Shown here in pieces: positions 48,318 through 56,979 of a DNA stretch of 64,000 nt. The notes under the pieces are model-generated. The model made no database searches. It worked only from the letters and a program-made list of their open reading frames with translations, and was not told the DNA's origin. This DNA comes from Neoaquamicrobium microcysteis. Lineage in GTDB: Bacteria > Pseudomonadota > Alphaproteobacteria > Rhizobiales > Rhizobiaceae. Within the stretch, counting starts at the first letter, position 1, and every line of letters starts with the position of its first letter. A program made the translations under genes and the position numbers. The stretch spans positions 124,001 through 188,000 of the forward strand of contig NZ_VSZS01000062.1 of assembly GCF_008180155.1 (NCBI RefSeq). Reading direction: 5' to 3'.

Positions 48318-48511
48318 CTGTCTTCGCCGGGCTCGGGCCTTTCGCGGCGGTGGGCCTCGTGGGCGGCTTCTGCGCGCTGGTTTTCGCTTTTGGTGACGCT
48401 GCGCTCGGCCTTCGAGCGGCCGTGCAGGAGCCGGTTTTCGCCGGCCGCCTTCTCGTCCTGGGCGCGTGCCTTGCGCTTGCGGGCCATCCGGAGATTGACG
48501 ATCTCGCCCAT
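48314..48511 (-). CDS. DUF4169 family protein, 65 aa
   Basis: 65 residues from ATG 48511, beginning GEIVNLRMARKRKARA, the DUF4169 signature. It is very basic and charged, helical, and without membrane spans. It follows sspB by 8 bp and overlaps the RHH gene by 4 bp. Function is unknown. The constant company of sspB and the RHH gene suggests a shared job, which is inference only. Confidence 0.85.
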   Translation of the reverse strand: MGEIVNLRMARKRKARAQDEKAAGENRLLHGRSKAERSVTKSENQRAEAAHEAHRRERPEPGEDR

Positions 48512-48519
48512 GGGCGCGG

Positions 48520-49068
48520 CTATTTCTTGCGGAAAGCGTCCAGCGACACGACGTCGGCGGACTTGCCGGGCTCTTTTTCTTCCTCCGCCTCGTCGGGCGA
48601 GGCGGCTGCAGCCTGCTTGCGCTGCTTGTCCGCCTTCTTTGAGGTGGTCGCAGGGGCGGGAAGTTCGACGGGCGCGTCCTGCTGTTCCGGCACGAGGTCC
48701 TCGCCGCTCGGCTGTTCGACGAAGAATTCGAGCTCGAAGTTGACCGACGGATCGTAGAAGCCGCGCACGGCGGCGTAGGGAATCTCGAGCTTCTCCGGCA
48801 CGTCGGAGAACGACAGGCCGACCTCGAAGCCCGTGTCCGTCACCTTCAGATCCCAATACTGGAACTGTAGCACGATGGTCATCTGCTCCGGATAACGCTC
48901 GCGCAGGCGGCTGGAAACGCGCACGCCGGGCGCGCCGGTCATGAAGGTGATGAAGAAATGGTGGTTTCCGGGCAGGCCGGTCCGCGCGACCTCGCCCAGC
49001 ACCTTGCGCATGACGCCGCGCAGGGCCTCCTGGGTGAGAATGTCGTAGCGGATAAGATCGTCAGCCAT
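48520..49068 (-). CDS. sspB: ClpXP adaptor SspB, alphaproteobacterial type
   Basis: 182 residues. The folded domain (about 1-130) has LRGVMRKVLGEVARTGLPGNHHFFITF and the beta-strands FVEQPSGEDLV; a flexible Lys/Ala/Glu linker follows and the end VVSLDAFRKK is the probable ClpX-docking tail. SspB binds ssrA-tagged proteins and hands them to ClpXP. The tmRNA gene that makes the tag lies about 160 bp upstream on the same strand. It is first in an operon with DUF4169 and the RHH gene. Confidence 0.92.
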   Translation of the reverse strand: MADDLIRYDILTQEALRGVMRKVLGEVARTGLPGNHHFFITFMTGAPGVRVSSRLRERYPEQMTIVLQFQYWDLKVTDTGFEVGLSFSDVPEKLEIPYAAVRGFYDPSVNFELEFFVEQPSGEDLVPEQQDAPVELPAPATTSKKADKQRKQAAAASPDEAEEEKEPGKSADVVSLDAFRKK

Positions 49069-49224
49069 AGGGGCCCAATTTTCCTTGAATCAACGGCAAT
49101 GGTGTAATGAAGCTTGGGGCGCGCGTAAACTGGATATAGCGTGACGCGATGCCGGGACGAGACGGCGGCAGCAAAAAGCGCAACCAAAACGAGCGCTCAC
49201 CAATTCGATTCAATGTCTGGGAGA

Positions 49225-49547
49225 GGAAGTGGAGGTTTCTGTTGCCAGGTACCTCCGAACCCCGCCTGAAGGTGCTAACCCACAGGGCTTAATTCGAGAC
49301 TATCGCGCCGCATTAAGCAGCGAGACGTGCCTCAGCATAGTTGTCGTTGGCAACTATAAGAATAGCCCGATAACGGTGGTACAATGCCGGGAAAAAGTCC
49401 GCTCTTTACACCCTCGTCGATCCTGTTTCGCCCCCATCAGCAGCCGCAGCGCGATGCTGCGGTTCCTGGTGGAGGCGCCGGGTACCGCCCCCGGGTCCGA
49501 ATGGCTTATTGCAACGGCCGTTTATTTCCATAGTCAGGCAAGCTGAC
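49225..49547 (-). ncRNA. ssrA: tmRNA, circularly permuted two-piece form
   Basis: Read on the minus strand, the acceptor piece comes first and ends in CGCCTCCACCA at 49467. A 31-nt spacer with a GCCGCAGC/GCTGCGG-type hairpin follows, and the coding piece starts GGGGGCGAAACAGG at 49435. GGGGGCG pairs with CGCCTCC as the acceptor stem (one G-U). The tag frame, after the resume codon, encodes ANDNYAEARLAA and TAA (49351 to 49313). A terminal GGAGGT/ACCTCC hairpin (49231-49256) marks the 3' region. It rescues stalled ribosomes. The outer ends are approximate. Confidence 0.95.
49313..49351 (-). CDS. tmRNA tag reading frame (ANDNYAEARLAA)
   Basis: Twelve sense codons plus TAA inside ssrA. After the tRNA-borne Ala, the ribosome reads A-N-D-N-Y-A-E-A-R-L-A-A; the LAA end is the ClpX signal and the AND part is the usual SspB contact. 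Confidence 0.93.
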   Translation of the reverse strand, partial: ANDNYAEARLAA

Positions 49548-49553
49548 CGCCCG

Positions 49554-49559
49554 AATATA
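49554..49559 (-). promoter_or_regulatory. -10 element for ssrA
   Basis: TATATT on the minus strand, about 7 nt before the expected transcript start near 49547. A convincing -35 was not found. Confidence 0.45.
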
Positions 49560-49725
49560 GGAAGTCGGCGCGCGAAAGGGAAGGCCCGTTCGACGCGTCG
49601 CCTCGCTGCGTCGGCAGCCACGGCCGGGCTTGACTCGGCCTTTGCGAGAACCGAAGTTTACCTTGCGGATGACGCAAGGTCCGCTTCATTTCTTTGAAGC
49701 CTTTACTGACGAGGGGAGACTACGG

Positions 49726-50037
49726 ATGACCGATTATCTCGCGGACGTGAAGAAATACGATGCCGGCGCAAGCGAAGACGCAGTCAACAAGATCGTGAAA
49801 CATCTGGGCATCGCGCTGCGCAACCGCGATTCCTCGCTGGTATCGTGCAGCGATCCGAAGGAACTGGACCGGGTGCGGACGAACTGGATCGAAAAGAAGC
49901 TGGGCGTGTCCGACGAGGCCAAGGCCAATTCCGTCATAGAAAAGGTCTGTCAGGAACTCTCCGCCGACCGCACCAAGAGCCGGGTGACGTTCTACTACCT
50001 GACGGCGAAACATCTGGGCAAGCTCGGCTCGCTGTAG
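49726..50037 (+). CDS. DUF2853 family protein, 103 aa
   Basis: 103 residues from ATG 49726 (GAGGGGAGAC upstream); the frame extends upstream but only this start matches the family. Sequence: DYLADVKKYD, then IVKHLGIALRNRDSSLVSCSD and RVRTNWIEKKLG, all-helical and soluble, matching DUF2853. Function is unknown. The gene stands alone between ssrA (divergent) and thyA. Confidence 0.88.
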   Translation: MTDYLADVKKYDAGASEDAVNKIVKHLGIALRNRDSSLVSCSDPKELDRVRTNWIEKKLGVSDEAKANSVIEKVCQELSADRTKSRVTFYYLTAKHLGKLGSL

Positions 50038-50167
50038 CCCCGTCTCCCAAAGCCTCTTCTATCCACAGCGATATCGGCTGCCGTGCCGCGGCGGCCGAGG
50101 AAACGCGTGCCGCGCCGTGGCGCGTCGGCTATGATGCGTCGATACACGAATCGTAGCGGCGGCATCC

Positions 50168-50962
50168 ATGCGGCAATATCTCGACCTTCTCGAACACGTG
50201 CTGGAAAACGGCGTCGATCGCGGCGACCGCACCGGCACGGGCACGCGCGGTGTGTTCGGCTGGCAGATGCGGTTCGACCTTGCCGAGGGTTTCCCCGTCC
50301 TGACGACCAAGAAGCTGCATCTCAAGTCGATCATCCATGAGCTGCTTTGGTTTTTGGCCGGCGACACCAACGTCAAATATCTCAACGACAACGGCGTCAC
50401 CATCTGGGACGAGTGGGCAGACGGCAATGGCGACCTCGGGCCTGTCTACGGGTCGCAGTGGCGCTCGTGGCCGAAGCCGGACGGCGGGTCCATCGACCAG
50501 ATCGCCAACGTCGTCAGGGAGATACGCGAGAATCCCAATTCGCGCCGGCTGATCGTCTCGGCGTGGAACCCTGCCGAAGTGGATGCCATGGCGCTGCCGC
50601 CATGCCACTGCCTGTTCCAGTTCCATGTCGCCAACGGGCGGCTTTCCTGCCAGCTCTACCAGCGCTCGGCCGACATCTTTCTGGGCGTGCCATTCAACAT
50701 TGCGTCCTATGCGCTGCTGACGATGATGGTCGCGCAGGTGACGGGGCTGAAGCCGGGCGAATTCATCCACACGCTGGGTGATGCGCATCTCTATTCCAAC
50801 CATTTCGAGCAGGCGCGGGAGCAACTGAAGCGCAAACCCCACGCTCTGCCGACGATGTGGATCAATCCCGACGTCAGGGATCTGTTCGCGTTTCGCTTCG
50901 AGGATTTCCGGCTGGAAGGCTATGTGGCCGAGCCGACCATCCGCGCACCGATCGCGGTGTGA
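50168..50962 (+). CDS. thyA: Thymidylate synthase ThyA
   Basis: 264 residues, the exact family length. The catalytic Cys146 is in PPCHCLFQF; the phosphate-binding Arg residues in [10 protein letters not shown] (near 20-28) and SRRL, and GDAHLYSNH, are present. It converts dUMP and methylene-THF to dTMP and dihydrofolate, which FolA (next gene) recycles. Only 5 bp separate the two genes. Confidence 0.97.
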   Translation: MRQYLDLLEHVLENGVDRGDRTGTGTRGVFGWQMRFDLAEGFPVLTTKKLHLKSIIHELLWFLAGDTNVKYLNDNGVTIWDEWADGNGDLGPVYGSQWRSWPKPDGGSIDQIANVVREIRENPNSRRLIVSAWNPAEVDAMALPPCHCLFQFHVANGRLSCQLYQRSADIFLGVPFNIASYALLTMMVAQVTGLKPGEFIHTLGDAHLYSNHFEQAREQLKRKPHALPTMWINPDVRDLFAFRFEDFRLEGYVAEPTIRAPIAV

Positions 50963-50967
50963 TCGCG

Positions 50968-51471
50968 ATGCGCGTGACGCTGGTGGTGGCGATCGCCGAA
51001 AACGGCGTCATCGGACGGGACGGCGGGCTGCCATGGCGGCTTTCGACCGACATGAAGCGCTTCAAGGCGACGACGATGGGCAAGCCCGTCGTCATGGGCC
51101 GCAAGACTTGGGAAAGCTTTCCCAAGCAGCCGCTGCCCGGCCGCCACAACATCGTGATAACGCGTGATCGCGGCTACGTTGCTGACGGGGCGGATGTCGT
51201 TTCCTCGCTGGACGAAGCGCTGGCTCTAGCCCGAGAGGACCATGCGGAGGAGGCATGCATTATCGGCGGCGGGCAGATCTATGCACAGGCGCTGCCGACG
51301 GCCGACCGTCTCGACGTAACCCATGTTCTGGCAACGATAGATGGCGACACGCGATTTCCACCCATAGATGCCGAAACATGGTATGCTGCAAGCAGCGAGG
51401 CGTATCCGGCGGGTGAAAAAGACAGCCATGCCACACGCCATGTGATCTACGAACGGCGGCAGTCCGAATAA
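50968..51471 (+). CDS. folA: Dihydrofolate reductase
   Basis: 167 residues from ATG 50968; GTG 50959 is an alternative start three codons earlier. VVAIAENGVIGRDGGLPWRLSTDMKRFK holds the substrate site including the active Asp, and VVMGRKTWESF and GGGQIYAQAL bind NADPH. It regenerates THF for thymidylate synthase. The thyA-folA pairing is common. Confidence 0.95.
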   Translation: MRVTLVVAIAENGVIGRDGGLPWRLSTDMKRFKATTMGKPVVMGRKTWESFPKQPLPGRHNIVITRDRGYVADGADVVSSLDEALALAREDHAEEACIIGGGQIYAQALPTADRLDVTHVLATIDGDTRFPPIDAETWYAASSEAYPAGEKDSHATRHVIYERRQSE

Positions 51472-51619
51472 GGCGCTGGCGCGGCCATCTGCCGCGAAAA
51501 CGCCGCACCCGGCATCCATTGCGTTGAAAGCGTGGGCTTGCGTGCCTATAACCCCGTTAAACGGCAACACGTGGCGGAGGTTCCGCCGCCAAGGACATAG
51601 TCTAGACAAGAGGAAGTTC

Positions 51620-52729
51620 ATGCCCTGGAGCAATCAGAGTGGCGGAGGCGGCCCGTGGGGGGGCGGAAGCAATGGAGGAGGCGGTGGCGGTCCGTGGGGC
51701 CAGGGGCCACGTGGGCCTAGCGGTCCGGGCGGCAACCCGCCCGATCTCGAAGACATCATCCGTCGCGGACAGGATCGCCTGAAGCAGGCGCTGCCCGGCG
51801 GCGGGCAGGCCAGCCCTGCCATGTTCGGCCTGATCGCATTGGTGGTGGCCGCGCTGTGGTTGTTCCAGTCGATCTACACCGTCCAGCCGGACGAACTGGC
51901 GGTCGAGCTGCGCTTCGGCAAGCCCAAGGACGAGATTTCCGAGCCGGGGCTGCATTTCCATTGGTGGCCCGTTGAAACGGTCGAGAAGGCCAACGTCGCT
52001 GAAAAGCTCATCAATGTGGGCGAAGCGCGCAGCACGGGCGGCGCTTCGACCGGGCTGATGCTGTCGGGCGACCAGAACATCGTCGATGTGCGTTTCTCGG
52101 TTGCCTACCAGGTGGCCGATCCGAGCGCCTATCTCTTCAACGTCTCCGATCCGGACGCGACGCTGCGGCAGATCGCCGAGAGCGCGATGCGCGAGGTCGT
52201 GGGCCGGCGCCCGGCTCAGGACATCTTCCGCGACGACCGTCAGGGCATCGCCGAGAACGTGCGCGAGATCATTCAGGGCACCGTCGAGGATTACAATGCG
52301 GGTCTGGCGATCACCGCCATCTCGATCGAGGACGCCGCGCCGCCGCGCGAAGTGGCCGATGCGTTCGAGGAGGTGCAGCGCGCCGAACAGGACGAAGACC
52401 GCTTCGTCGAGGAATCCAACCAGTACTCCAACCAGCAGCTCGGTCAGGCACGAGGCGAAGGCGCGCAGATCCGCGAAGAAGCAGCCGCCTACCGCAACCG
52501 TGTCGTGCAGGAGGCCGAAGGTGAGGCGCAGCGCTTCATCTCGGTTTACGACGAATACGCCAAGGCACCCGACGTGACACGCAAGCGTCTCTTCCTGGAA
52601 ACGATGGAAAACGTGCTGCGCAGCTCCAACAAGGTCATCGTGGAGCAGGGCAACGGGCAGGGGGTGATCCCCTACCTGCCGCTGCCTGAACTGCGCGCGG
52701 CGCAGCAGGGCCAGGGAGGAAACAACTGA
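51620..52729 (+). CDS. hflK: FtsH-associated membrane protein HflK (SPFH/band 7)
   Basis: 369 residues from ATG 51620 (AGAGGAAGTTC upstream). The N-terminal cytoplasmic part (about 1-60) is nearly all Gly, Pro, Ser and Trp, followed by one membrane span (about 74-92) and a periplasmic band 7 domain (about 100-290) with a coiled coil. HflK and HflC form a large cage around the FtsH protease. Stop and hflC start share one base. Confidence 0.94.
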   Translation: MPWSNQSGGGGPWGGGSNGGGGGGPWGQGPRGPSGPGGNPPDLEDIIRRGQDRLKQALPGGGQASPAMFGLIALVVAALWLFQSIYTVQPDELAVELRFGKPKDEISEPGLHFHWWPVETVEKANVAEKLINVGEARSTGGASTGLMLSGDQNIVDVRFSVAYQVADPSAYLFNVSDPDATLRQIAESAMREVVGRRPAQDIFRDDRQGIAENVREIIQGTVEDYNAGLAITAISIEDAAPPREVADAFEEVQRAEQDEDRFVEESNQYSNQQLGQARGEGAQIREEAAAYRNRVVQEAEGEAQRFISVYDEYAKAPDVTRKRLFLETMENVLRSSNKVIVEQGNGQGVIPYLPLPELRAAQQGQGGNN

Positions 52730-53700
52730 TGTCAAACCGTCTTCCCGCAATACTGGTCATCGCGGCCGTCCTGCTTTTCATCGTCTGGTCGTCGATCTTC
52801 GTCGTCAACGAGCGCCAGCAGGCCATCGTGCTGCGCTTCGGTGAAATCGTAGACGTTAAGACCGAGCCGGGCATCTACTTCAAGGCGCCGTTCTCCTTCC
52901 TGGAGGCCGATAACGTGCAGATGATTGAAGACCGCGTCCTGCGTTTCGATCTCGACGACATCCGCGTTCAGGTCTCGGGCGGTCGCTTCTACGAGGTCGA
53001 CGCCTTCATCGCCTATCGCATCAACGATGCCCGCCGGTTCCGTCTGGCGGTCTCCGGTAGCGTGCCGCTGGCAGAACAGCGCCTGCGGACGCGTCTCGAT
53101 GCGGCGCTGCGCCGGGTCTACGGTCTGCGCGGCTTCGAGGCGGCGCTGTCGGAAGAGCGTTCGTCGATGATGCGCGAGGTGGCCGAGCAGCTTCGCCCGG
53201 ACGCAACGTCGCTCGGTCTTGAGATCGTCGACGTGCGCATCCGCCGGACGGACCTTACGCAGGAGGTCTCGCAGCAGACCTACGAGCGCATGAGGGCCGA
53301 GCGTCTTGCCGAAGCCGAGCGTCTGAGAGCGCGAGGTCGCGAGGCGGCACAGCGCATCCGCGCCCGTGCCGACCGCGAGGTGGTGGAGATCATCGCCGAC
53401 GCACGCCGCGAATCGGAAATCCTCCGAGGCGAGGGCGAGGCGCAGCGTAACGCGATCTTTGCCGATGCCTTCACGCGCGATGCCGACTTCTTCGAGTTCT
53501 ACCGCTCGATGGCTGCCTATACGGCGGCGCTCGAAGGGTCGGGCACGACGATGCTGCTGTCGCCGGATTCGGAGTTCTTCCGGTTCTTCGGCAATCCCAA
53601 CGGCCGTCTGCCGACCAATGGCGAGCAGCCGACACAGCCGACCGCACCGGCGTCACCCGCTGCCGGAAACGGCGGCCTGACCACCGGCGCGACGGAATAG
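52729..53700 (+). CDS. hflC: FtsH-associated membrane protein HflC (SPFH/band 7)
   Basis: 323 residues. One N-terminal membrane span (about 5-25), then a band 7 domain beginning SIFVVNERQQAIVLRFGEI, a long Arg/Ala/Glu coiled coil (about 190-245) and a Pro/Thr-rich C-terminal tail. It pairs with HflK. A GTG-started DUF2065 gene begins 1 bp after its stop. Confidence 0.95.
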   Translation: MSNRLPAILVIAAVLLFIVWSSIFVVNERQQAIVLRFGEIVDVKTEPGIYFKAPFSFLEADNVQMIEDRVLRFDLDDIRVQVSGGRFYEVDAFIAYRINDARRFRLAVSGSVPLAEQRLRTRLDAALRRVYGLRGFEAALSEERSSMMREVAEQLRPDATSLGLEIVDVRIRRTDLTQEVSQQTYERMRAERLAEAERLRARGREAAQRIRARADREVVEIIADARRESEILRGEGEAQRNAIFADAFTRDADFFEFYRSMAAYTAALEGSGTTMLLSPDSEFFRFFGNPNGRLPTNGEQPTQPTAPASPAAGNGGLTTGATE

Positions 53701-53701
53701 C

Positions 53702-53887
53702 GTGAGCGACCTTCTGGTCGCGCTGGGCCTCGTTCTGGTGATCGAGGGCGTTCTTTACGGCGGCCTGCCGCAGCTTGCAAGGCGGCTGGCCGCTGACGTG
53801 CTCTCGATGCCCGAGCAGGTTTTGCGCGTGGCAGGACTTGTGGCGATCGCGGCGGGTGTCGCGATCGTCTGGCTCGTACGGGGCTGA
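53702..53887 (+). CDS. DUF2065 family small membrane protein
   Basis: 61 residues from GTG 53702. Two hydrophobic helices (LLVALGLVLVIEGVLYGGLP and VLRVAGLVAIAAGVAIVWLV) and a short loop match DUF2065. It is the third gene of the hflKC operon, where this family is commonly found; a role with HflKC/FtsH is inferred from context only. Confidence 0.85.
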   Translation: MSDLLVALGLVLVIEGVLYGGLPQLARRLAADVLSMPEQVLRVAGLVAIAAGVAIVWLVRG

Positions 53888-53910
53888 CGGTCCCTTGTAA
53901 CGCGCCCCCT

Positions 53911-53938
53911 ACGACGCACCCTTGTGCGGCGTCTTTCA
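53911..53938 (+). terminator. Possible terminator after the hflKC operon
   Basis: GACGC and GCGTC arms around a CAC/GTG inner pairing, followed by CTTTC. The stem has a bulge and the T-tract is weak. Confidence 0.35.
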
Positions 53939-54052
53939 GGCAGTCACAATGATTTGTCGCGCGCGGCCGGATTCGGTCGCAAACGCGCCTCATTGTTGGC
54001 CACCATGTGCGCCGACGGCGTGAAGCCACCACCATTTTCGGAGAGTGCCCGC

Positions 54053-55585
54053 ATGGTTTCGACGACTTTCAGGTCAGCAACACGCAAGGCGCTCATCGGC
54101 GCGGCGGCAGGCGCGATCGGCGCCGCCAGCCTCTGGTCGCTGCCGCCTTCGGCCCATGCGCAGGCGCAGCCGCCCGTGGTGCAGGGCCCCGCCTCGGTTG
54201 CCGATCTGGCCGAAGGGCTGCTCGACGCCGTCGTCAACATCTCCACCTCGCAGAACGTGCGCGGCAGCAGCGGCGGACAACGCAACGTGCCCCCGCCCGG
54301 CCTGCCGGAAGGCTCGCCGTTCCAGGAATTCTTCGACGAGTTCTTCAGCGAGCGTGACGGAGGCAACCAGCCCGGCGGCCGTCGCGTGCAGTCGCTTGGC
54401 TCCGGCTTCGTCATCGACGCCGAGGAAGGCATCGTCGTCACCAACAACCACGTGATCGCCGATGCCGACGAGATCGAGGTGAATTTCGCCGACGGCGGCA
54501 AGCTCAAGGCGGAGCTGGTGGGAACCGACCCGAAGACCGACATCGCGGTGCTGAAGGTCGATCCGTCCATCCGCGAACTCACCGCGGTCGAGTTCGGGGA
54601 TTCCACGTCCATCCGCATCGGCGACTGGGTGATGGCCATCGGCAACCCGTTCGGGCTCGGCGGTTCGGTCTCCATCGGCATCGTGTCTGCGCGCGGGCGC
54701 GACATCCAGTCCGGACCCTATGACGATTTCATTCAGACCGACGCCGCCATCAACCGCGGCAACTCCGGCGGCCCGCTCTTCGACATGTACGGCCGCGTGA
54801 TCGGCATCAACACCGCGATCATCTCGCCGTCCGGTGGCTCGATCGGCATCGGCTTCTCCATTCCCTCGCAGCTAGCCGTCGGCGTGATCGACCAGCTTCG
54901 CGAGTTCGGCGAGACGCGACGCGGCTGGCTGGGCGTGCGCATCCAGCCGGTCACCGACGACATCGCCGAAAGCCTCGGCATGGACCGGGCGACTGGCGCG
55001 CTGGTGGCCGGCGTCATCAAGGGCGGTCCGGTGGACGACGGCTCGATCCAGCCCGGCGACGTCATCATCAGGTTCGACGGCAAGGAGGTCCGCAACATGC
55101 GCGACCTGCCGCGCGTCGTGGCCGAAAGCCCCGTAGGCAAGGCCGTGGATGTCATCGTCATTCGCAAGGGCGAGGAGCAGACGGTTGCCGTCACGCTCGG
55201 CCGGCTCGAGGACGGCGAACGGCTTGCAGAGGGCGAGGCGACCGAGGGCGAGACGGACACCCCGGAGGAGGTCGCACCGGTTGCGACAGCCACAGTGCTG
55301 GGCATGACCATCGCCGAACTGGACGAAGACACCCGCGCTACCTACGAAATCTCGTCGGAGGTTTCGGGCGTGGTGGTGACCGAGGTCGAGGACGGCTCCG
55401 TCGCGCAGGAGCGTGGCGTGAATGTCGGCGACGTGATTACCGAGATCGCGCAGGAATCGGTTTCTTCGCCCAAGGATGTGCTTGACCGGGTCAACGCTCT
55501 GAAGACGCAGGGGCGGCGCAACGCGCTGCTGATGCTGTCGTCCAATGCCGGAGAACTGCGCTTCGTCACCATCCGCATGGATTGA
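54053..55585 (+). CDS. Do-family periplasmic serine protease (DegP/HtrA type)
   Basis: 510 residues from ATG 54053, which places a signal peptide (about 1-36, ending AHA) at the N-terminus. The trypsin-like domain has the full triad His133 (NNHVI), Asp163 (TDIAVL) and Ser238 (GNSGG). Two PDZ domains follow (about 275-370 and 415-505) with an acidic linker between them. It degrades or refolds damaged envelope proteins. It sits after hflKC, as often in alphaproteobacteria, but with its own 165-bp leader. Which paralogue (DegP, DegQ, MucD) cannot be told. Confidence 0.94.
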   Translation: MVSTTFRSATRKALIGAAAGAIGAASLWSLPPSAHAQAQPPVVQGPASVADLAEGLLDAVVNISTSQNVRGSSGGQRNVPPPGLPEGSPFQEFFDEFFSERDGGNQPGGRRVQSLGSGFVIDAEEGIVVTNNHVIADADEIEVNFADGGKLKAELVGTDPKTDIAVLKVDPSIRELTAVEFGDSTSIRIGDWVMAIGNPFGLGGSVSIGIVSARGRDIQSGPYDDFIQTDAAINRGNSGGPLFDMYGRVIGINTAIISPSGGSIGIGFSIPSQLAVGVIDQLREFGETRRGWLGVRIQPVTDDIAESLGMDRATGALVAGVIKGGPVDDGSIQPGDVIIRFDGKEVRNMRDLPRVVAESPVGKAVDVIVIRKGEEQTVAVTLGRLEDGERLAEGEATEGETDTPEEVAPVATATVLGMTIAELDEDTRATYEISSEVSGVVVTEVEDGSVAQERGVNVGDVITEIAQESVSSPKDVLDRVNALKTQGRRNALLMLSSNAGELRFVTIRMD

Positions 55586-55591
55586 CGGGCG

Positions 55592-55611
55592 GCGGCGGGG
55601 CAACCCGCCGC
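55592..55611. terminator. GC hairpin between the Do protease and the GlxA-type gene
   Basis: GCGGCGGG (55592-55599) pairs with CCCGCCGC (55604-55611) across GCAA, a stable tetraloop. No T-tract. It lies between two convergent genes. Confidence 0.5.
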
Positions 55612-55617
55612 GCCATC

Positions 55618-56616
55618 TCACGCTGCCATCAACTGCTTGCGGTCGACGCGCTCCTGCTGCGGTGAGCGGGCGTAGAGCTCGCGGTAGCATTTGGAGAAGT
55701 GTGAGGCCGACACGAAGCCGCACGCGACCGCCACCTCAACCACCGGCAGAGAAGACTGGATCAGCAGGTGGCGCGCGCGGTCCAGCCTGATCTCCAGATA
55801 GTAGCGGGCGGGCGAGCGGCCCATTTCCTGCCGGAACAGGCGCTCGATCTGCCGGCGCGACAGCCCGACATGGTCGGCGATCTCGATCAGCGAAAGCGGC
55901 TCGGCAAGGTTGGCCTCCATCAGTTCGATGATGGTCAGCACCTTCGAGTTCTGGACGCCCAGGCGCGCGCGCAGCGGCAGGCGCTGGCGGTCTGTGGGGC
56001 TACGCACCCGGTCGGTCAGCACCTGCTCGCAGACGCGGTTGACGAGGTTGTCGTCGAAATCGTCGCCGATGAGCTTGAGCATCATATCCAGCGCCGCCGT
56101 GCCACCTGCGCAGGTGTAGACGTTGGCATCCACCTCGAACAGGTCGGCGTAGACGTTGGCCTTCGGGAAGGCCTCGGCGAAGCCCGGCAGGTTCTCCCAA
56201 TGGATGGCGCAGCGCCGGTTGGACAGCAGGCCCGCCTGCGCCAGCACGTGCGCGCCGGTGCAGAGGCCGCCGATGGCGACGCCGCGGTTATACTCCTCGC
56301 GCAGCCAGGCGAACACGCTCTTCTGCTGGTACTTCTCGACGTTGAGGCCGGAGCAGACTATGACCATGGACGGGCGCTCGGGCCCTGCCATCTTGCGCCG
56401 TTCGTCTTCAAGGGAGGTATCGACCGCGCATTCCACACCGTTGGACCCGCGGACCGGTCGGCCATCCGCGCTTGCGAGCCGCCAGCGATACGCCTCGTAG
56501 CCCAGCATGCGGTTGGCCGAGCGCAGGGGTTCGAGCGCGGTCGCAAACGCGATCATCGTGAAGTCGGGTACCAGAAAGAAGACGATCGAACGTTTGAGCG
56601 TTTGCTTGGGCGTCAC
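55618..56616 (-). CDS. GlxA-family AraC-type transcriptional regulator
   Basis: 332 residues. N-terminal DJ-1/PfpI-like amidotransferase fold (about 10-185; FFLVPDFTMIAFATALEPLRSANR, GGLCTGAHVLAQAGLL) acts as a ligand sensor. C-terminal AraC domain (about 225-325) has two helix-turn-helix motifs (LIEIADHVGLSRRQIERLFRQEMG and VAVACGFVSASHFSKCYRE). Relatives control arginine, carnitine or glycine-betaine catabolism; the ligand here is not known. Its 222-bp upstream region holds two inverted repeats. Confidence 0.92.
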   Translation of the reverse strand: MTPKQTLKRSIVFFLVPDFTMIAFATALEPLRSANRMLGYEAYRWRLASADGRPVRGSNGVECAVDTSLEDERRKMAGPERPSMVIVCSGLNVEKYQQKSVFAWLREEYNRGVAIGGLCTGAHVLAQAGLLSNRRCAIHWENLPGFAEAFPKANVYADLFEVDANVYTCAGGTAALDMMLKLIGDDFDDNLVNRVCEQVLTDRVRSPTDRQRLPLRARLGVQNSKVLTIIELMEANLAEPLSLIEIADHVGLSRRQIERLFRQEMGRSPARYYLEIRLDRARHLLIQSSLPVVEVAVACGFVSASHFSKCYRELYARSPQQERVDRKQLMAA

Positions 56617-56714
56617 TTGTGCCTCCGGGGTAAAGCGGCCCGCAGACAGGTCATGTCGCGATCAGCAAAGCGTCATCAGGAAAACGCATAAATGTCAACG
56701 CCATGCGATGGGGG

Positions 56715-56776
56715 AATTTGACAAGCCGACCGCCCCTTAACGTCAAATTGTCGCGAGTGTATCCGAAACACGACAA
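56715..56776. promoter_or_regulatory. Inverted repeats upstream of the GlxA-type gene
   Basis: AATTTGAC (56715-56722) and GTCAAATT (56742-56749) form a perfect 8-bp pair with a 19-bp spacer. TTGTCG (56748-56753) and CGACAA (56771-56776) form a second pair that overlaps it by two bases. Both lie 99-160 bp before the regulator start and may be binding sites for it. The rest of 56617-56838 shows no gene. Confidence 0.45.
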
Positions 56777-56838
56777 AACCGCCGCGGCGGACTGCCGGGC
56801 GGCTTGTGTCGCTTGACCGATTGCGGCTGCGGCTGGCG

Positions 56839-56979
56839 TCAGTTGACCAGGAAGCCGTAGCGCGAGCCGGCCATCGCGCCGGTCTGGCCGGGCATCGTGC
56901 GGCCGAGGCGCTGGCGCTCGAGGGCGGTCGTCAGGTTGGATTCACGGCGAGCGAAAAAGAAGCGGGAAAAGAGTTTCAT
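56839..56979 (-). CDS. Small protein, 46 aa, unknown
   Basis: ATG 56979 follows GGAG at 7 nt. The 46-residue product starts with an aromatic, basic amphipathic helix (KLFSRFFFARRESN) and ends GSRYGFLVN. There are no Cys and no long hydrophobic stretch. It lies downstream of the two small genes described next, on the same strand but 313 bp away. No family is recognised; it may be DUF1127-related in its N-terminal part. Confidence 0.5.
   Translation of the reverse strand: MKLFSRFFFARRESNLTTALERQRLGRTMPGQTGAMAGSRYGFLVN

Noticed and set aside
49229-49546. 105-codon plus-strand frame
   Set aside because: It is the reverse complement of the tmRNA gene; its sequence is explained by RNA structure.
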